64,000 nucleotides of DNA from Symbiodinium natans (Eukaryota; Sar; Dinophyceae; Suessiales; Symbiodiniaceae). Within the stretch, counting starts at the first letter, position 1. The number at the start of each line of letters is the position of its first letter. A program made the translations under genes and the position numbers. The stretch is taken from positions 77,501 to 141,500 of the forward strand of contig CAJNDS010002100.1 in assembly GCA_905221605.1 (NCBI GenBank), given 5' to 3'. Below, one piece after another: positions 52,712 to 62,174 of this stretch. Under the pieces are notes generated by a model. The model was given only the letters and a program-made list of their open reading frames with translations, searched no databases and was not told where the DNA came from.

Positions 52712-52897
52712 ATCCTAAATCCTAAATCCAAACCCTAAACCCTAAATCCTAAATCCTAAATCCTAAATCCTAAATCCTGAATCCTAAATCCTAAATCCTA
52801 AATCCTAAATCCTAAATCCTAAATCCTAAACCCTAAATCCTAAATCCTAAATCCTAAACCCTAAACCCTAAATCCTAAATCCTAAATCCTAAAAACC
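52712..52897 (-). repeat. CCTAAAT variant array
   Basis: About 25 units of CCTAAAT, a single-base variant of the telomere-type heptamer, confined to the interior of copy 3. Confidence 0.9.
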
Positions 52898-52991
52898 CCA
52901 AACGGTCATAATCAGAACACGACCCCATTAAGGTTTAAATATACATAGGTAGAGAGGGTTTAGGGTTTAGGGTTAGCACGATGCACTCGAC

Positions 52992-53031
52992 GGCTCTTAA
53001 AAGAAGAAAACTCTTCTCCCTCCACGCCACC
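52992..53031 (-). CDS. predicted short exon
   Basis: Acceptor TTCCGCAG, donor GTCGAG; reads GGVEGEEFSSFKS. Confidence 0.5.
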
Positions 53032-53387
53032 CTGCGGAAAACCCCACACCGCGCTGACCCGCAGCCCTAACCCCAAAGCCTTAAACTGTGAACCCCAAAC
53101 CCTCAACCCAAACCCTTAAACCCTAACCCCCAATGGCAAACCCCTGCACAAAGCCCAAACCCCAACCCCAAAAAAATGCTAAATCCCAATCCCGAAAGCC
53201 TAAAGCCCTTAAGTACCCTAAATGGGGTTCTAAATATGGTTACCACAATGACAACCCTACATACTACCCATGAACCTCCAAGTACACCCTGAACACCCAA
53301 TAAACCCTGAACCCTAAACCCTAAACCCTATGCCCTCCTAAACCCTCCTAAACCCTCCTAAATCCTCCTGAACTCTAAACCCTAAAC

Positions 53388-53438
53388 CCTGAGGCCTGCG
53401 GGGCCCAGGGCAGGAGACGAGCTGGGGGCCTATGGCCG
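53388..53438 (-). CDS. predicted exon, unknown protein
   Basis: Donor GTTTAGGG; reads AIGPQLVSCPGPRRPQ after acceptor GACGGAAG, with the frame open further upstream (HRLTEA). Confidence 0.5.
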
Positions 53439-53726
53439 CTTCCGTCAGCCGATGTCCAGGGGTGCTTATTTGGGGGGCTTTTTGGGTTTCGGGTTTAGGG
53501 TTACAGATTTAGGGTTTAGGGTTTAGGGTTTAGGGTTTAGGGTTTAGGGTTTAGGGTTTAGGGTTTAGGGTTTAGGGTTTAGGGTTTAGGATTTAGGGTT
53601 AGGGCTTTAGGGGTGGTTTGGGTGTCTGGGGGTTTGAGGGTTTGGGGTTTGGGGTTCGATCGAGGCTTGGCCCACCATGATGCGAAGCAGGGGGGTTTAA
53701 GGTTTTAGGGTTTAGGGTTTAGGGTC

Positions 53727-53793
53727 TATTGCTCAGTCTTTGAATATTGTCCTCTGTCTTTGGGGTTCGAGCCCTAGCCCGCCCGTGCAAGCG
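53727..53793 (-). CDS. predicted exon with possible GA donor
   Basis: Acceptor GGGAGAG; reads RLHGRARARTPKTEDNIQRL. No GT follows, but GACCCTAAACC would be a GA donor. Confidence 0.5.
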
Positions 53794-54106
53794 CTCTCCC
53801 GCCCCCCAAGCCCTTTTGTTGCCCCCCAAGCCCTATAAACCCTAAACCCTAAACCATCCCTCAGCCGAAGTCCCCGACCTTTCCACACTCAAGGGACTCA
53901 AGGAGGGACCTTATAAGGAACCTTAGGGGATATTTAGGGGTTCTTTGGGGGCACTTAGGTATATAGGGACTATAGGAGGTATACATGGGGGTTACCTAGG
54001 GGAATAAGAGTGGTCGTAGGGCTAAACCCTAAACCCTAAACCTTAACCCTAAACCCTAAACCCTAAACCCTTAACCCCGAACCACTCTAGGGGTCCCTCC
54101 TTTCAC

Positions 54107-54196
54107 CCCTGCGCACGCTGGAGAACTGGGGGTACAGACCCGCTGCATCTCCAAGACCTGCACCAGCTGCCGGAGATCCGAGTTGGGCCCACCAGC
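54107..54196 (-). CDS. predicted internal exon, unknown protein
   Basis: Acceptor GGTGCCAG, donor GTGAAAGG; 30 codons, NSDLRQLVQVLEMQRVCTPS. Leucine-rich helical region. Confidence 0.7.
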
Positions 54197-54604
54197 CTGG
54201 CACCAGGAGGGTTCAGGGTTCAGTGTGTAGGGTTTAGGGTTTAGGGTTTAGGGTTTAGGGTTTAGGGTTTAGGGGTTTAGGGGTTTAGGGGTTTAGGGGT
54301 TTAGGGGTTTAGGGGTTTAGGGGATTAGGTTTAGGGGTTAGGGTTTAGGGTTGAGAGTTTCGGGAATTTAGGGGTTGAGGGTTCAGGGTTTCGGGCTTTG
54401 GGGACGAGGGTTCGGGTTGAGAGTTTCAGGGGTTGAGGCGCTTTTGAGGGTTTCAAAGTGAGAGCTTATGGGAGTGTAGGGTTTAGGGTTGAGAATTTGT
54501 CTCCGTAAACCCTCAACCCTCCTAAACCCTACGCCCTATAAACCCTGTAAACTCTACAAGCCCTATAAACCCGATAAACCCTTTAAACCCAGCAAACCCT
54601 GTAA

Positions 54605-54692
54605 ATTGCGATGTTCCCCAAGATTATAGTCTCCCAATTGTAGTCCCTACAAGTGTTAAGGACTGTTAGTGTAAGGGGGAACATCCCAACCT
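54605..54692. mobile_element. inverted-repeat element, family B
   Basis: GCGATGTTCCCCAAGATTATA ... GTTAGTGTAAGGGGGAACATC. Confidence 0.75.
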
Positions 54693-54875
54693 GCACCCCG
54701 TACTAAGATGAGGTACCTTCTATCCCCCAATATATATATATGTGTATATATATATATATGTATACATACCTTAAAGGGATTATATAGGGTATCTCATTCC
54801 CTCATTCCCGACTGAGAACCAGCCAGTGCAAACCCTGACCCCTAAACCCTAAACCCTAAACCCTAAACCCTAAAC

Positions 54876-54957
54876 CCCCGTCGCCCCTGCCCGCCAGCTC
54901 CACGTCGATCTTGGCTTGTCGAACGGCGTCAAGGCTCCCAGAAGCCAGCGCAGCCAC
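54876..54957 (-). CDS. predicted internal exon, unknown protein
   Basis: Acceptor AAAGCCCAG, donor GTTTAGGG; reads VAALASGSLDAVRQAKIDVE. Confidence 0.7.
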
Positions 54958-55302
54958 CTGGGCTTTTTCGGGTTTAGGGAATTTGGGGAGTTTAGGGTTT
55001 AGGGTTTAGGGTTTAGGGTTTAGGGTTTAGGGTTTAGGGCTAAGGGTTAAGGGTTAAGGGTTTAGGGTTTAGGGTTTAGGGTTTAGGGTTTCGGGTTCGG
55101 TTTTAAGGGTTAGGGTTTAGGGCTTAGGGTTAGCTTTTAGGGGTTGGGATTAGGGCTAGGGTTTAGGGTTTGGGGTTAGGGTTTAGGGCTTGGGGTTTAC
55201 GGTTTAAGGTTTAAGGTTTAAGGTTTAGGGTTTAGGGTTTAGGGTTTAGGTTTAGGGTTTAGGGTTTAGGGTTTAGAGTCTTTTCAGGATGTCCTTTTCG
55301 GG

Positions 55303-55395
55303 TTTAGCGCTGCCTCTCTCCTTGCTGAGTCCCGAGCAGCCTTCTCGTGGGCGATGCTTCGGCTCCTTACCATGTGTCCCGATCCAAGGAAGACG
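55303..55395 (-). CDS. predicted exon, unknown protein
   Basis: Contains SRSIAHEKAARDSARREAAL between TTTAGGG arrays. Upstream edge not fixed; no GT donor, GC possible (GCAGCG). Confidence 0.5.
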
Positions 55396-55835
55396 TTTAG
55401 GGTTTAGGATTTAGGGTTTAGGGTTTAGGGCTAAGGGTTTAGGGTTTCGGGTCAGGGTTTAGGGCTACTGCGGCGACAAATGACCACTTCGCAAGCTTGG
55501 CCAACGTTCACGGTTCAACATGCTCGCCCCTTCCGACATGGGACCGAATTAGAGAACCTACCTGGGCCGCGGAAGTGCGACACCCAGCTTGGGGGCTTGG
55601 AGGCTTCTAAGATGTAGGGTTTAGGGCAAGTTTAGGGTTTAGGGCAAGTTCAGGGTTCCTACACTAGGGAGGATTCAATCCACTGCCAAGCAACTCGGCG
55701 GCTGTCCGCGCGTAAGCACAGATCTCGGGTGCGAGGCCTGCGGTCCGTGCAACTTCTCTGGCCATAATGCCAACAGAACTAGGGATGACGGCGTTGAAGC
55801 CTTTGTTGATGGGGATAGAACTGACAGCCACCTGT

Positions 55836-55991
55836 CAGTGCTTCTCCACTAGGAGGTCTCAAGCATCTCCACTAGCATACCACCACAATTCCGAATATTC
55901 TCAGGCCGGATCGCTGACGCCCGAACACTCCGACAGCCCAGAGCAGCTGCAGAGCAAACCCACAACTATAACATCTAGGAACATCCCCTGA
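55836..55991 (+). CDS. possible 3'-terminal exon
   Basis: Open to TGA with HHNSEYSQAGSLTPEHSDSP, disordered, serine/glutamine-rich. Upstream edge uncertain. Confidence 0.4.
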   Translation, partial: QCFSTRRSQASPLAYHHNSEYSQAGSLTPEHSDSPEQLQSKPTTITSRNIP

Positions 55992-56169
55992 ATCCAAAAC
56001 CCGGACCGACGTGAGCCCCTGAACCCTAAACCCTAGAACCTAAACCCTAAACCCTAAACCCCTAAAACTCCAAAACCCTAAAACCCTAAAACCCTAAATC
56101 CCTAAAAACCTAAAACCCTAAAACCCTAAAACCCTAAAAAACCTAAAAAACCCTAAAGCCCTACAAGGG

Positions 56170-56510
56170 GGGAGGTTAACTCACATCTTCGCGTGTGAAG
56201 TCACATCTCCCCAGTGACACGCGGCTGCGAACGAAGTCACATCACCCCGCCTAAAGTCGCATCACAGAGACATATGTTGAAGCCTTTACCCCAATGTGCA
56301 CGCGCCGCACGCGCATGTTCTGGACACACATGCAAAATACGCACTTGTCACCGCACGCCTGGGAGGGGAGCACGTTTTTGTCAGCGTGAATGAGATTTCT
56401 GCTTGGGGGTGCAAGTGGGTTCTGACCAAGCTTGGAATTCGCGAATCCCCAGTGTGCACGCGCCCGAGATACGACTTTACACAAGAAGATACGACTTAAC
56501 CTACCCGCTT
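56170..56510. other. unresolved unique segment
   Basis: Tandem AGTCACATCxCC motifs, then a plus frame with HVFVSVNEISAWGCKWVLTK between two GTGCACGCGCC motifs. Could be an exon or a small element. Confidence 0.35.
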
Positions 56511-56578
56511 GTAAAACCCTAAAACCCTAAAACCCTAATACCCTAAAACCCTAAGACCCTAAAACCTAAACCCTAAAC

Positions 56579-56661
56579 CCTCTTCCAGCATCTTCCATGA
56601 CCCTTGCCTGCAGCAGCCGCCACCTCGGCCGCCTTCCGCAGGGACTCCGGCGCACTGCCAC
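56579..56661 (-). CDS. predicted internal exon, unknown protein
   Basis: Acceptor TGCTTGAG, donor GTTTAGGG; ESLRKAAEVAAAAGKGHGRC. Alanine-rich helix then basic tail. Confidence 0.7.
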
Positions 56662-57145
56662 CTCAAGCAAACCCCTACAGTTTAGGGTTTAGGGTTTAGG
56701 GGTTAGGGTTTAGGGTTTAGGGTTTAGGGTTTAGGGTTTAGGGTTCAGGGTTTAGGGTCTAGGGTTTAGGGTTTAGGGTTTAGGGTTTAGGGTTTAGGGT
56801 TTAGGGTTTAGGGTTTAGGGTTTAGGGTTTAGGGTTTAGGGTTTAGGCAAAGTTGGAACATCATTCATTCTCCTGATACCCCAAGAGGGCTGCTAAAGGG
56901 AATCCCAGCACTAACCGTCCCTCGACCATGTGCCAGCTTTATGGAGTTTACTTTACACCCTAAAGCCACCACTCAAGGCATCGCTCAAGCTAGTCTAGGG
57001 GTCGGAATAGTTACCAATAGCATGCCCTGATATAATCCCTTGATAATATACTGTAAGAACCCCCCAAGAACCGCATTCTAATTATTGAGGCCCCTGTACT
57101 ACCACCGGTCTGTAGCAGAAATATACGAAAAAGACGGATGAAGGT

Positions 57146-57805
57146 TGAGTCGGTTACAAGTGTCGGGAGCGGGCCGAGGGTGTGTTGGGAACAGGGCGCG
57201 TGTTGGGAACTGGGCAGGCGTGAGTCAGGAACGCAAGGGGGGTGAGTCGGGAACAGGGCCCATGTGTACAGCACGCCCGGGGGTTGAGTTGGGAAAGGCT
57301 GCCCCCCAGAATTGGGTCTCGGAGTGATGACCCTACTCTGCAGGTTTGTTTTAAGTCCTCTTTCGACGACTTGGAGTTGGGTCTACAGTCTTCTTTTCAG
57401 CTTCCAAAGGGGAGACTTTACGAGGCGAACACATCCGACGTGCCATGAACCCGCACACCAACACGCCGAATTGGTGTGCGGGTTCATGACACGTCGGATG
57501 TGTTCCCCTCGTAAAGTCTGCCCTTTGGAAGCTGAAAAGAAGACGGTAGACCCAACTCCAAGTCGTCGAAAGAGGCCTTAAAACAAACCTGCAGAGTAGG
57601 GTCATCACTCCGAAACCCAATTCTGGGGGGCAGCCTTTCCCAACTCAACCGCGGCGTGCTGTACACATGAGCCCTGTTCCCGACTCACCCCCCCTGCGTT
57701 CCTGACTCACGCTTGCCCTGTTCCCAACACGCACCCCCCCCTGTTCTCAACACGCGTGTGCCCAACACACCCCAGTTGCAACCAACACGACTCACATTCA
57801 CGAAA
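57146..57805. repeat. large foldback (palindromic) element
   Basis: Two arms of about 315-330 bp in inverted orientation, about 95 percent matched by eye, around a spacer of about 9 bp at 57462-57470. It is bordered by family G-like sequence on both sides. Frames read symmetrically on both strands, so the apparent ORFs are duplicates of one another. Confidence 0.9.
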
Positions 57806-57967
57806 AAGAACCCCAAAAACCCTGTTCTAATTAAGGCACCCCAAATTCCCACTGGTGTGTAGCCCCTATAAAACTCCTTTCATAAATGTACGGTCAGAAC
57901 CCCCAAAAAATCTTCTTCAAATTATTAAGGCCCCTATATATCCTATATTACGTAGCAGGGACTCTAG

Positions 57968-58069
57968 GAGGTTGCAAGAAGCCCCGGCCTGCCAAAAGCG
58001 TTTGCAGCAGCTTCGACACCTGCAAAACGGGGCAGCAAAGTGGCCATCCAGCGCCCGGGGGGCCCATGG
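57968..58069 (+). CDS. predicted internal exon, unknown protein
   Basis: Acceptor GGACTCTAG at the end of a family G-like element, donor GTTTAGGG; 34 codons, GLPKAFAAASTPAKRGSKVA. A second plus frame is open but less protein-like. Confidence 0.5.
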
Positions 58070-58221
58070 GTTTAGGGTTTAGGGTTAGGGTTTAGGGTTT
58101 AGGGTGTAGGGTTTAGGGTTTAGGGTTTAGGGTTTAGGGTTTAGGGTTTAGGGTCTAGGGTCTAGGGTTCAGGGTTCAGGGTTGAGGGTTTAGGGTTTAG
58201 GGTTGAGGGTTTAGGGTTTAG

Positions 58222-58367
58222 GGTGAGATCTCAGCCTTGTCCTGCATGGCCTTCTGCTCGGCTTCGGGCACTGACGGGCTTGTCGGGGCAGGCAGGGCAG
58301 CTGGCGAGGCCACCAGCGAGGCTGCCGGTGAGGCTGCTGGTGAGGCGGGCACCCTGGCCGGTGAAGC
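58222..58367 (-). CDS. predicted exon, Ser-Pro-Ala-rich linker
   Basis: Acceptor CCTTGGCAG; SPAA-type repeats, then PTSPSVPEAEQKAMQDKAEI. No GT at the end; GA donor (GAGATC) possible. Confidence 0.6.
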
Positions 58368-58423
58368 CTGCCAAGGCACATTGGGTTTAGGGTTTAGGGT
58401 TTAGGGTTCAGGGTTGAGGGGAC

Positions 58424-58644
58424 GCTGCCAGCAACGAATGTCAGAAACAAATCTTTGATCGAGACCTGCAGTGACGGCTTTGGCGAAGCAGCCGGGGTGG
58501 CTTGCCTGGCGTCACCAAAAGCGCGCGCGCGCGCAAAATTGCGAGAAAGACACGAGCACTGAGGCCCATAGACCTTGCTGCAAACGGTGATGTCTGCGGA
58601 ACGCTGTCTGCAGCCACCTGGACACCGCACGTGAACATCAGGAG
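58424..58644 (-). CDS. predicted cysteine-rich exon
   Basis: Acceptor GATGTTGCAG, donor GTCCCC. Contains VRCPGGCRQRSADITVCSKV and then YGPQCSCLSRNF. Cysteine spacing faintly recalls an LCCL-type extracellular module, which I cannot confirm. The second half is serine/proline-rich ending in LKDLFLTFVAG-like hydrophobics. Confidence 0.6.
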
Positions 58645-58767
58645 CTGCAACATCCGGACATGTGATACCCTAAACCCTAAACCCTAAACCCTAAACCCTA
58701 AACCCTAAACCCTAAACCCTGAACCCCTAAACCCCTAAACCCTAAACCCTAAACCCAAACCCTAAAC

Positions 58768-58845
58768 CCTAAGCGGGAGTGCGGCCTGTGCAGCCTGCTC
58801 CTGCTGGAACTGCGATGCCTGCATCGATACATCAACCAGATCCGT
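58768..58845 (-). CDS. predicted glutamine-rich exon
   Basis: Acceptor CGTATGAG, donor GTTTAGGG; 26 codons TDLVDVSMQASQFQQEQAAQ... Confidence 0.65.
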
Positions 58846-58857
58846 CTCATACGAGGT

Positions 58858-58957
58858 TGTTCCCCCCTATACTAACAGTCCTTAATGGAGATTTTTATAG
58901 TACTACTCCCTAACAACCCCTTTTCAGGACTGTCAGTATAAGGGGGAACATCCCAAG
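58858..58957. mobile_element. inverted-repeat element, family B
   Basis: TTGTTCCCCCCTATACTAACAG ... CTGTCAGTATAAGGGGGAACA. It lies exactly between exons 58845 and 58962. Confidence 0.85.
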
Positions 58958-58961
58958 GTAC

Positions 58962-59274
58962 AACCACTTTGCGCCCAGGCCTTGAAGAGCGTCTGCTCGG
59001 CCTGCAAGGAAGGAGCCAGGGGTGCTCCCCCAAGTGTGTGAAGGATGTATCTAGCTGCATCTGGGGGTTTCCGACAATAGGGGGTACTTTTGTTGGGGGT
59101 TCCTTTTTAAAAAAGGGGTCTATAATATTCTAGGGTATATACGGGGTATCCCTATTTTCGGAAATCCCCATCTGGCTATAGCATCCAAAATGGAAGTCAC
59201 ATTGCCAAGTGGTATGGTTGACGGAATCAAGTTGCGCATGGCACCAAGACCGTGAGTACCATGAATGACATACC
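58962..59274 (-). CDS. two exons split by a family A element
   Basis: Exon 59167-59274 (acceptor GGGTTCAG; HGLGAMRNLIPSTIPLGNVT, then SILDAIARW) ends in phase 1 before GATTTCCG. Exon 58962-59060 resumes in phase after AACCCCCAG: AARYILHTLGGAPLAPSLQA, then EQTLFKAWAQSG, donor GTACCTTGG. The intron is a family A element with an apparent GA donor. Confidence 0.7.
59061..59166. mobile_element. family A element acting as an intron
   Basis: Ends GGGGGTTTCCGACAATAGGG and CCTATTTTCGGAAATCCCC; CAGATG occurs at both flanks, consistent with a 6-bp target duplication. Confidence 0.8.
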
Positions 59275-59382
59275 CTGAACCCTAAACCCTAAACCCTAAA
59301 CCCTAAACCCTAAACCCTAAACCCTAAACCCTAAACCTTATATATATATATAACACAAGTCTCCCAGCTCATCGGCACACAC

Positions 59383-59459
59383 CTGGACGAGCTCTGCTGG
59401 GCTGAAGCCCGCTTCGCGAGCCTCGCATGCCGCACCGGCGTTCCATTCCCAACAGAAGG
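59383..59459 (-). CDS. predicted exon, unknown protein
   Basis: Acceptor TCTGAAG, donor GTGTGTGCC; FCWEWNAGAACEAREAGFSP, then AELVQ. The frame remains open past the donor (VCADELGDLC). Confidence 0.7.
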
Positions 59460-59524
59460 CTTCAGACAGCACCCTAAACACTAAACCCCCAAAACCCCAA
59501 AACCCTAAACCCTAAACCCTAAAC

Positions 59525-59570
59525 CCACAGCTTCTGGAGGTTGCTGGGGTTGAAGGAGCAAAAACGAAGC
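59525..59570 (-). CDS. possible short exon, strand uncertain
   Basis: Minus: acceptor CCCGAAAG, LRFCSFNPSNLQKLW, donor GTTTAGGG. Plus: acceptor CCCACAG, LLEVAGVEGAKTKLS. Minus preferred from neighbours and donor type. Confidence 0.4.
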
Positions 59571-59619
59571 TTTCGGGTTTTTGGGGGAGTAGGGATGCTG
59601 GGGCTTCTAGATGCTGCAA

Positions 59620-59862
59620 CAATGAGCCCCCAAGAAGCCCCCATAAACCCTATAGTAGGCTTTGTGGGGCTTATTGGGGCTCATTGAACCCCAGTAAGCC
59701 CCCGTAAACCCTATGATAAGCTTTATGGGGCTTATTGGGGCTCATTGAACCCCAATAAGCCCCCGTAAACCCTATGATAGGGTTTATGGGGCTTATTGGG
59801 GCTCATTGAGCCCCAATAAGCCCCCGTAAACCCTATACTAGGGTTTATGGAGCTTATTGGGC
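59620..59862. repeat. inverted tandem repeat, GGGGCTTATTGGGGCTCATTGA
   Basis: Three to four units of about 69 bp, each itself near-palindromic (GGGGCTTATTGGGGCTCATTG then CCCCAATAAGCCCC), joined by AAACCCTAT-AGGGTTTATG. Confidence 0.85.
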
Positions 59863-60126
59863 TTCCCTAAACCCTAAACCCTAAACCCTAAACCCTGTTG
59901 CAGCATCGCTGCATTTAGCATCCACGGGAGCCACTCGTGTCGCTGTGGCCTCCGTCAGTACCGAGCGTAGCCTGGCCGTTTCCTGCATCGGCACAAGATA
60001 TTATTTTTTCAACCTTACAACATTTATGACTTGCACTAGGGCTGCTGATAGCATCTCGTCGTCTACGACTCCTCCTCCTAGCACTAGCACCACCACCACC
60101 ACCACCACCACCACCTCCCCTACCAC

Positions 60127-60390
60127 CTTTCCCTTGGCCGTTGCATCCCAGTCCTCTCCCAGCATGGGATCCTGGCTCAAAAAGCAAAGCGCATTGCGAC
60201 GAACAGCTAAGCTGTACAGGGGGCCCGGCAGTTCAGGGTTTATGGCATACGGAATAGGGCTTGGAATGTAGGGCTTGGAGCACTGGATACCCGAGTCCTG
60301 TGTGTTGAGGCGTGCTGACACCACAGACGTCGCGGCTCTCAGGGACTCGCGTAGCTCAGCTTGGGATGCCCCCCGGTGCGCCTTCACGGG
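60127..60390 (-). CDS. predicted 88-codon exon
   Basis: Acceptor TGCCTCACCCCAG, donor GTGGTAGG; contains GASQAELRESLRAATSVVSA and LCFLSQDPMLGEDWDATAKG. The plus strand is open too, but is a Ser/Thr-rich shadow including a (CAC)n run that lies outside this exon. Phase 0 at both ends. Confidence 0.6.
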
Positions 60391-60427
60391 CTGGGGTGAG
60401 GCAAGCAAGCAACAAACACGAAGCTTT

Positions 60428-60533
60428 GGGATGTTCCCCCCTGATACTAACAGTCCTTAATAGGCTAGGGATGATAGTACCCCCCTTTGTAGTCTGAGTT
60501 AAGGACTGTTAGTATAAGGGGGAACATCCCAAC
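60428..60533. mobile_element. inverted-repeat element, family B
   Basis: Best-preserved copy: TTGGGATGTTCCCCCCTGATA ... TAAGGACTGTTAGTATAAGG then GGGAACATCCCAA, about 32-bp inverted repeats. Confidence 0.9.
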
Positions 60534-60747
60534 ACGAAACCCTAAACCCTAAACCCTAAACCCTAAACCCTAAACCCTTCTTTTGTGTACAGCTCCATGT
60601 CACCTTTGACCTTTACCATGCCCCGACTGCCTTTGTTTGCTCAAGCTCTTATTTGCTGAAGTCCTCAAGGCTGTCATAAGTTTGTGTATGCATCCACTTT
60701 CTCAATATCTTATGTATGTACATAAATTGTAAGAGACGGGTAGGGCT

Positions 60748-60870
60748 CTATATGGAACCAGAGCGCGAAGCATATAGCAGAAGAAGATTACACAATACAA
60801 AAGAAACGCAGCGAACCGAGGACGCCTCCTCAAGCTTGCGCTCTGCCTCCTGAACCAGGTCAGGCTCCGC
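60748..60870 (-). CDS. predicted 3'-terminal exon
   Basis: Acceptor CTTGGGCAG; 40 codons, AEPDLVQEAERKLEEASSVR then a hydrophobic stretch (VSFVLCNLLLLYA) and TAG. Could be a tail-anchored end. A donor GTTCGCTGC after EEASS would instead make the hydrophobic part intronic. Confidence 0.6.
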   Translation of the reverse strand, partial: AEPDLVQEAERKLEEASSVRCVSFVLCNLLLLYASRSGSI

Positions 60871-61059
60871 CTGCCCAAGGCAAAGGCAGCCCGAGATGCT
60901 TCGGGTCTACGTGCAGGCTCATGGATAGGATTTAGGGTTTAGGGTTTAGGGTTTAGGGTTTAGGGTTTAGGGTTTAGGGTTTAGGGTTTAGGGTTTAGGG
61001 TTTAGGGTTTAGGGTTTAGGGTTTAGGGTTTAGGGTTTAGGGTTAGGGGATATGTGTAC

Positions 61060-61135
61060 CGTATATGCTTAGCGTTATATAGAAGTAAAGCCACCATGCT
61101 TATGGCCCTTCTGACAACTACCCATGAACCTCCAG
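61060..61135. mobile_element. inverted-repeat element, family C (partial)
   Basis: TATATGCTTAGCGTTATATAG ... ACTACCCATGAACCTCCAG. Confidence 0.6.
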
Positions 61136-61237
61136 TAGGGTGGAGGGTAGGGAGGCCCTTGAGGGCAGTTTTCAAGGGCCCTTCATACAGGCCATGAATT
61201 TTGAGGGAGCCCTTTTAAGGGCTCAGGGTTTAGAATT

Positions 61238-61385
61238 TGGGGTTTGGGGTTTTGTCTATGGAACTACTCTTAGAACAAGCCCTAAACCCTAAACCCTAAA
61301 CCCTAAACCCTAAACCCTAAACCCTAAACCAGAACTTGGGGTTTGGGGTTTTGTCTATGGAACTACTCTTAGAACTAGCCCTAAG
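61238..61385 (+). repeat. direct repeat flanking a CCCTAAA array
   Basis: GGTTTTGTCTATGGAACTAC then TCTTAGAACxAGCCCTAA occurs at 61244-61282 and 61343-61385, with a CCCTAAA array between. Looks like an array-containing duplication. Confidence 0.75.
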
Positions 61386-61436
61386 TTGCTAGGTCCTAGG
61401 ATTCGGCATGGTGGGGTCTACCATGCCGAGACCTAC

Positions 61437-61483
61437 CGCAGCGAAGCCGTTTGGTCGATTCTTCCGGGGCGTGAGCCCTTGGT
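61437..61483 (-). CDS. predicted short exon
   Basis: Acceptor CTAAAAG, consensus donor GTAGGTC; TKGSRPGRIDQTASL. Confidence 0.55.
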
Positions 61484-61747
61484 CTTTTAGGGTTTAGGGT
61501 TTAGGGTTTAGGGTTTTGGGTTTAGGGTTTTGGGTTTAGGGTTTTGGGTTTAAGGTTTGAGGCTTACTTGCTATAATCATGGAACTGTACTTGCAACCCT
61601 ATTTAGGGCACTTATCACCCCACCCAAAACCCTAAACCCTAAACCCTGAACCCTAAACACTAAAGCCTAAACCCTAAGCCCTAAACCCTAAACCCTAACC
61701 CTGAACCCTAACTAACTACCCATGAACCCCCCAAGTAGGGTTCTCAC

Positions 61748-61804
61748 CTCATCCAGTCCGCAGGACTTGGCGCCGTGCACCGCCGTAGCCAAGAAGTGCA
61801 AGTC
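61748..61804 (-). CDS. predicted internal exon
   Basis: Acceptor GGGAGCCAG, consensus donor GTGAGA; 19 codons DLHFLATAVHGAKSCGLDE. Very protein-like; family not recognised. Confidence 0.75.
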
Positions 61805-61919
61805 CTGGCTCCCACAAGCCCTAAACCCTAAACCACCCTAAACCCTAAACCCTAAACCCCCAAACCTAAACCCTAGCCCTAAACCCTAAACCCCCAAACC
61901 TCAGCCCTAGACCCTAAAC

Positions 61920-61986
61920 CCTCCTCATTCCCTTTTGGGATAGGCGGGCCTTCGGGCCCTTGGGGCCTAAGTTTCCACAGCATGTG
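61920..61986 (-). CDS. predicted exon, proline-rich
   Basis: Acceptor TTTACTCAAG, donor GTTTAGGG; HMLWKLRPQGPEGPPIPKGN. Confidence 0.65.
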
Positions 61987-62078
61987 CTTGAGTAAAGAAT
62001 GGGGGGTGGGTGTCTCTGTTACGATGGCTTAGCCCTAAACCCTAAACCCTAATCCCTAAACCCTAAACCCTAAAGTTC

Positions 62079-62174
62079 CTTGACAAGAGCTCAGTCAAGT
62101 CGGAGTCCGAACAAGTCTGCGCGTCGAGTAATGCCCTGGTTGCCCGCACCATGGGGCCATTGAGATGAAAGAGG
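62079..62174 (-). CDS. predicted exon with possible GA donor
   Basis: Acceptor GAGTTCAG; VRATRALLDAQTCSDSDLTE, then LLSR, ending before GAACTTTAGGG. Confidence 0.6.

Larger units (their letters stand above)
51257..52962 (+). mobile_element. satellite-filled element, copy 3 of 3
   Basis: Left end TTCAGCATCTCTGGTCCAAG resembles the other two copies; right end CCATTAAGGTTTAAATATAC then TAGAGAGGGTTTAGGG. Interior: a 390-bp direct duplication, a 30-bp satellite, CGCGTCA repeats and CCTAAAT repeats. Confidence 0.65.

Noticed and set aside
57242-57666. Pair of nearly identical proteins on opposite strands
   Set aside because: They are the two arms of the foldback; symmetry makes any frame appear twice.
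60001-60271. Thr-rich mucin-like plus-strand protein
   Set aside because: Kept only as an alternative; the minus strand is more protein-like and has a better acceptor, and the Thr run is a CAC microsatellite.
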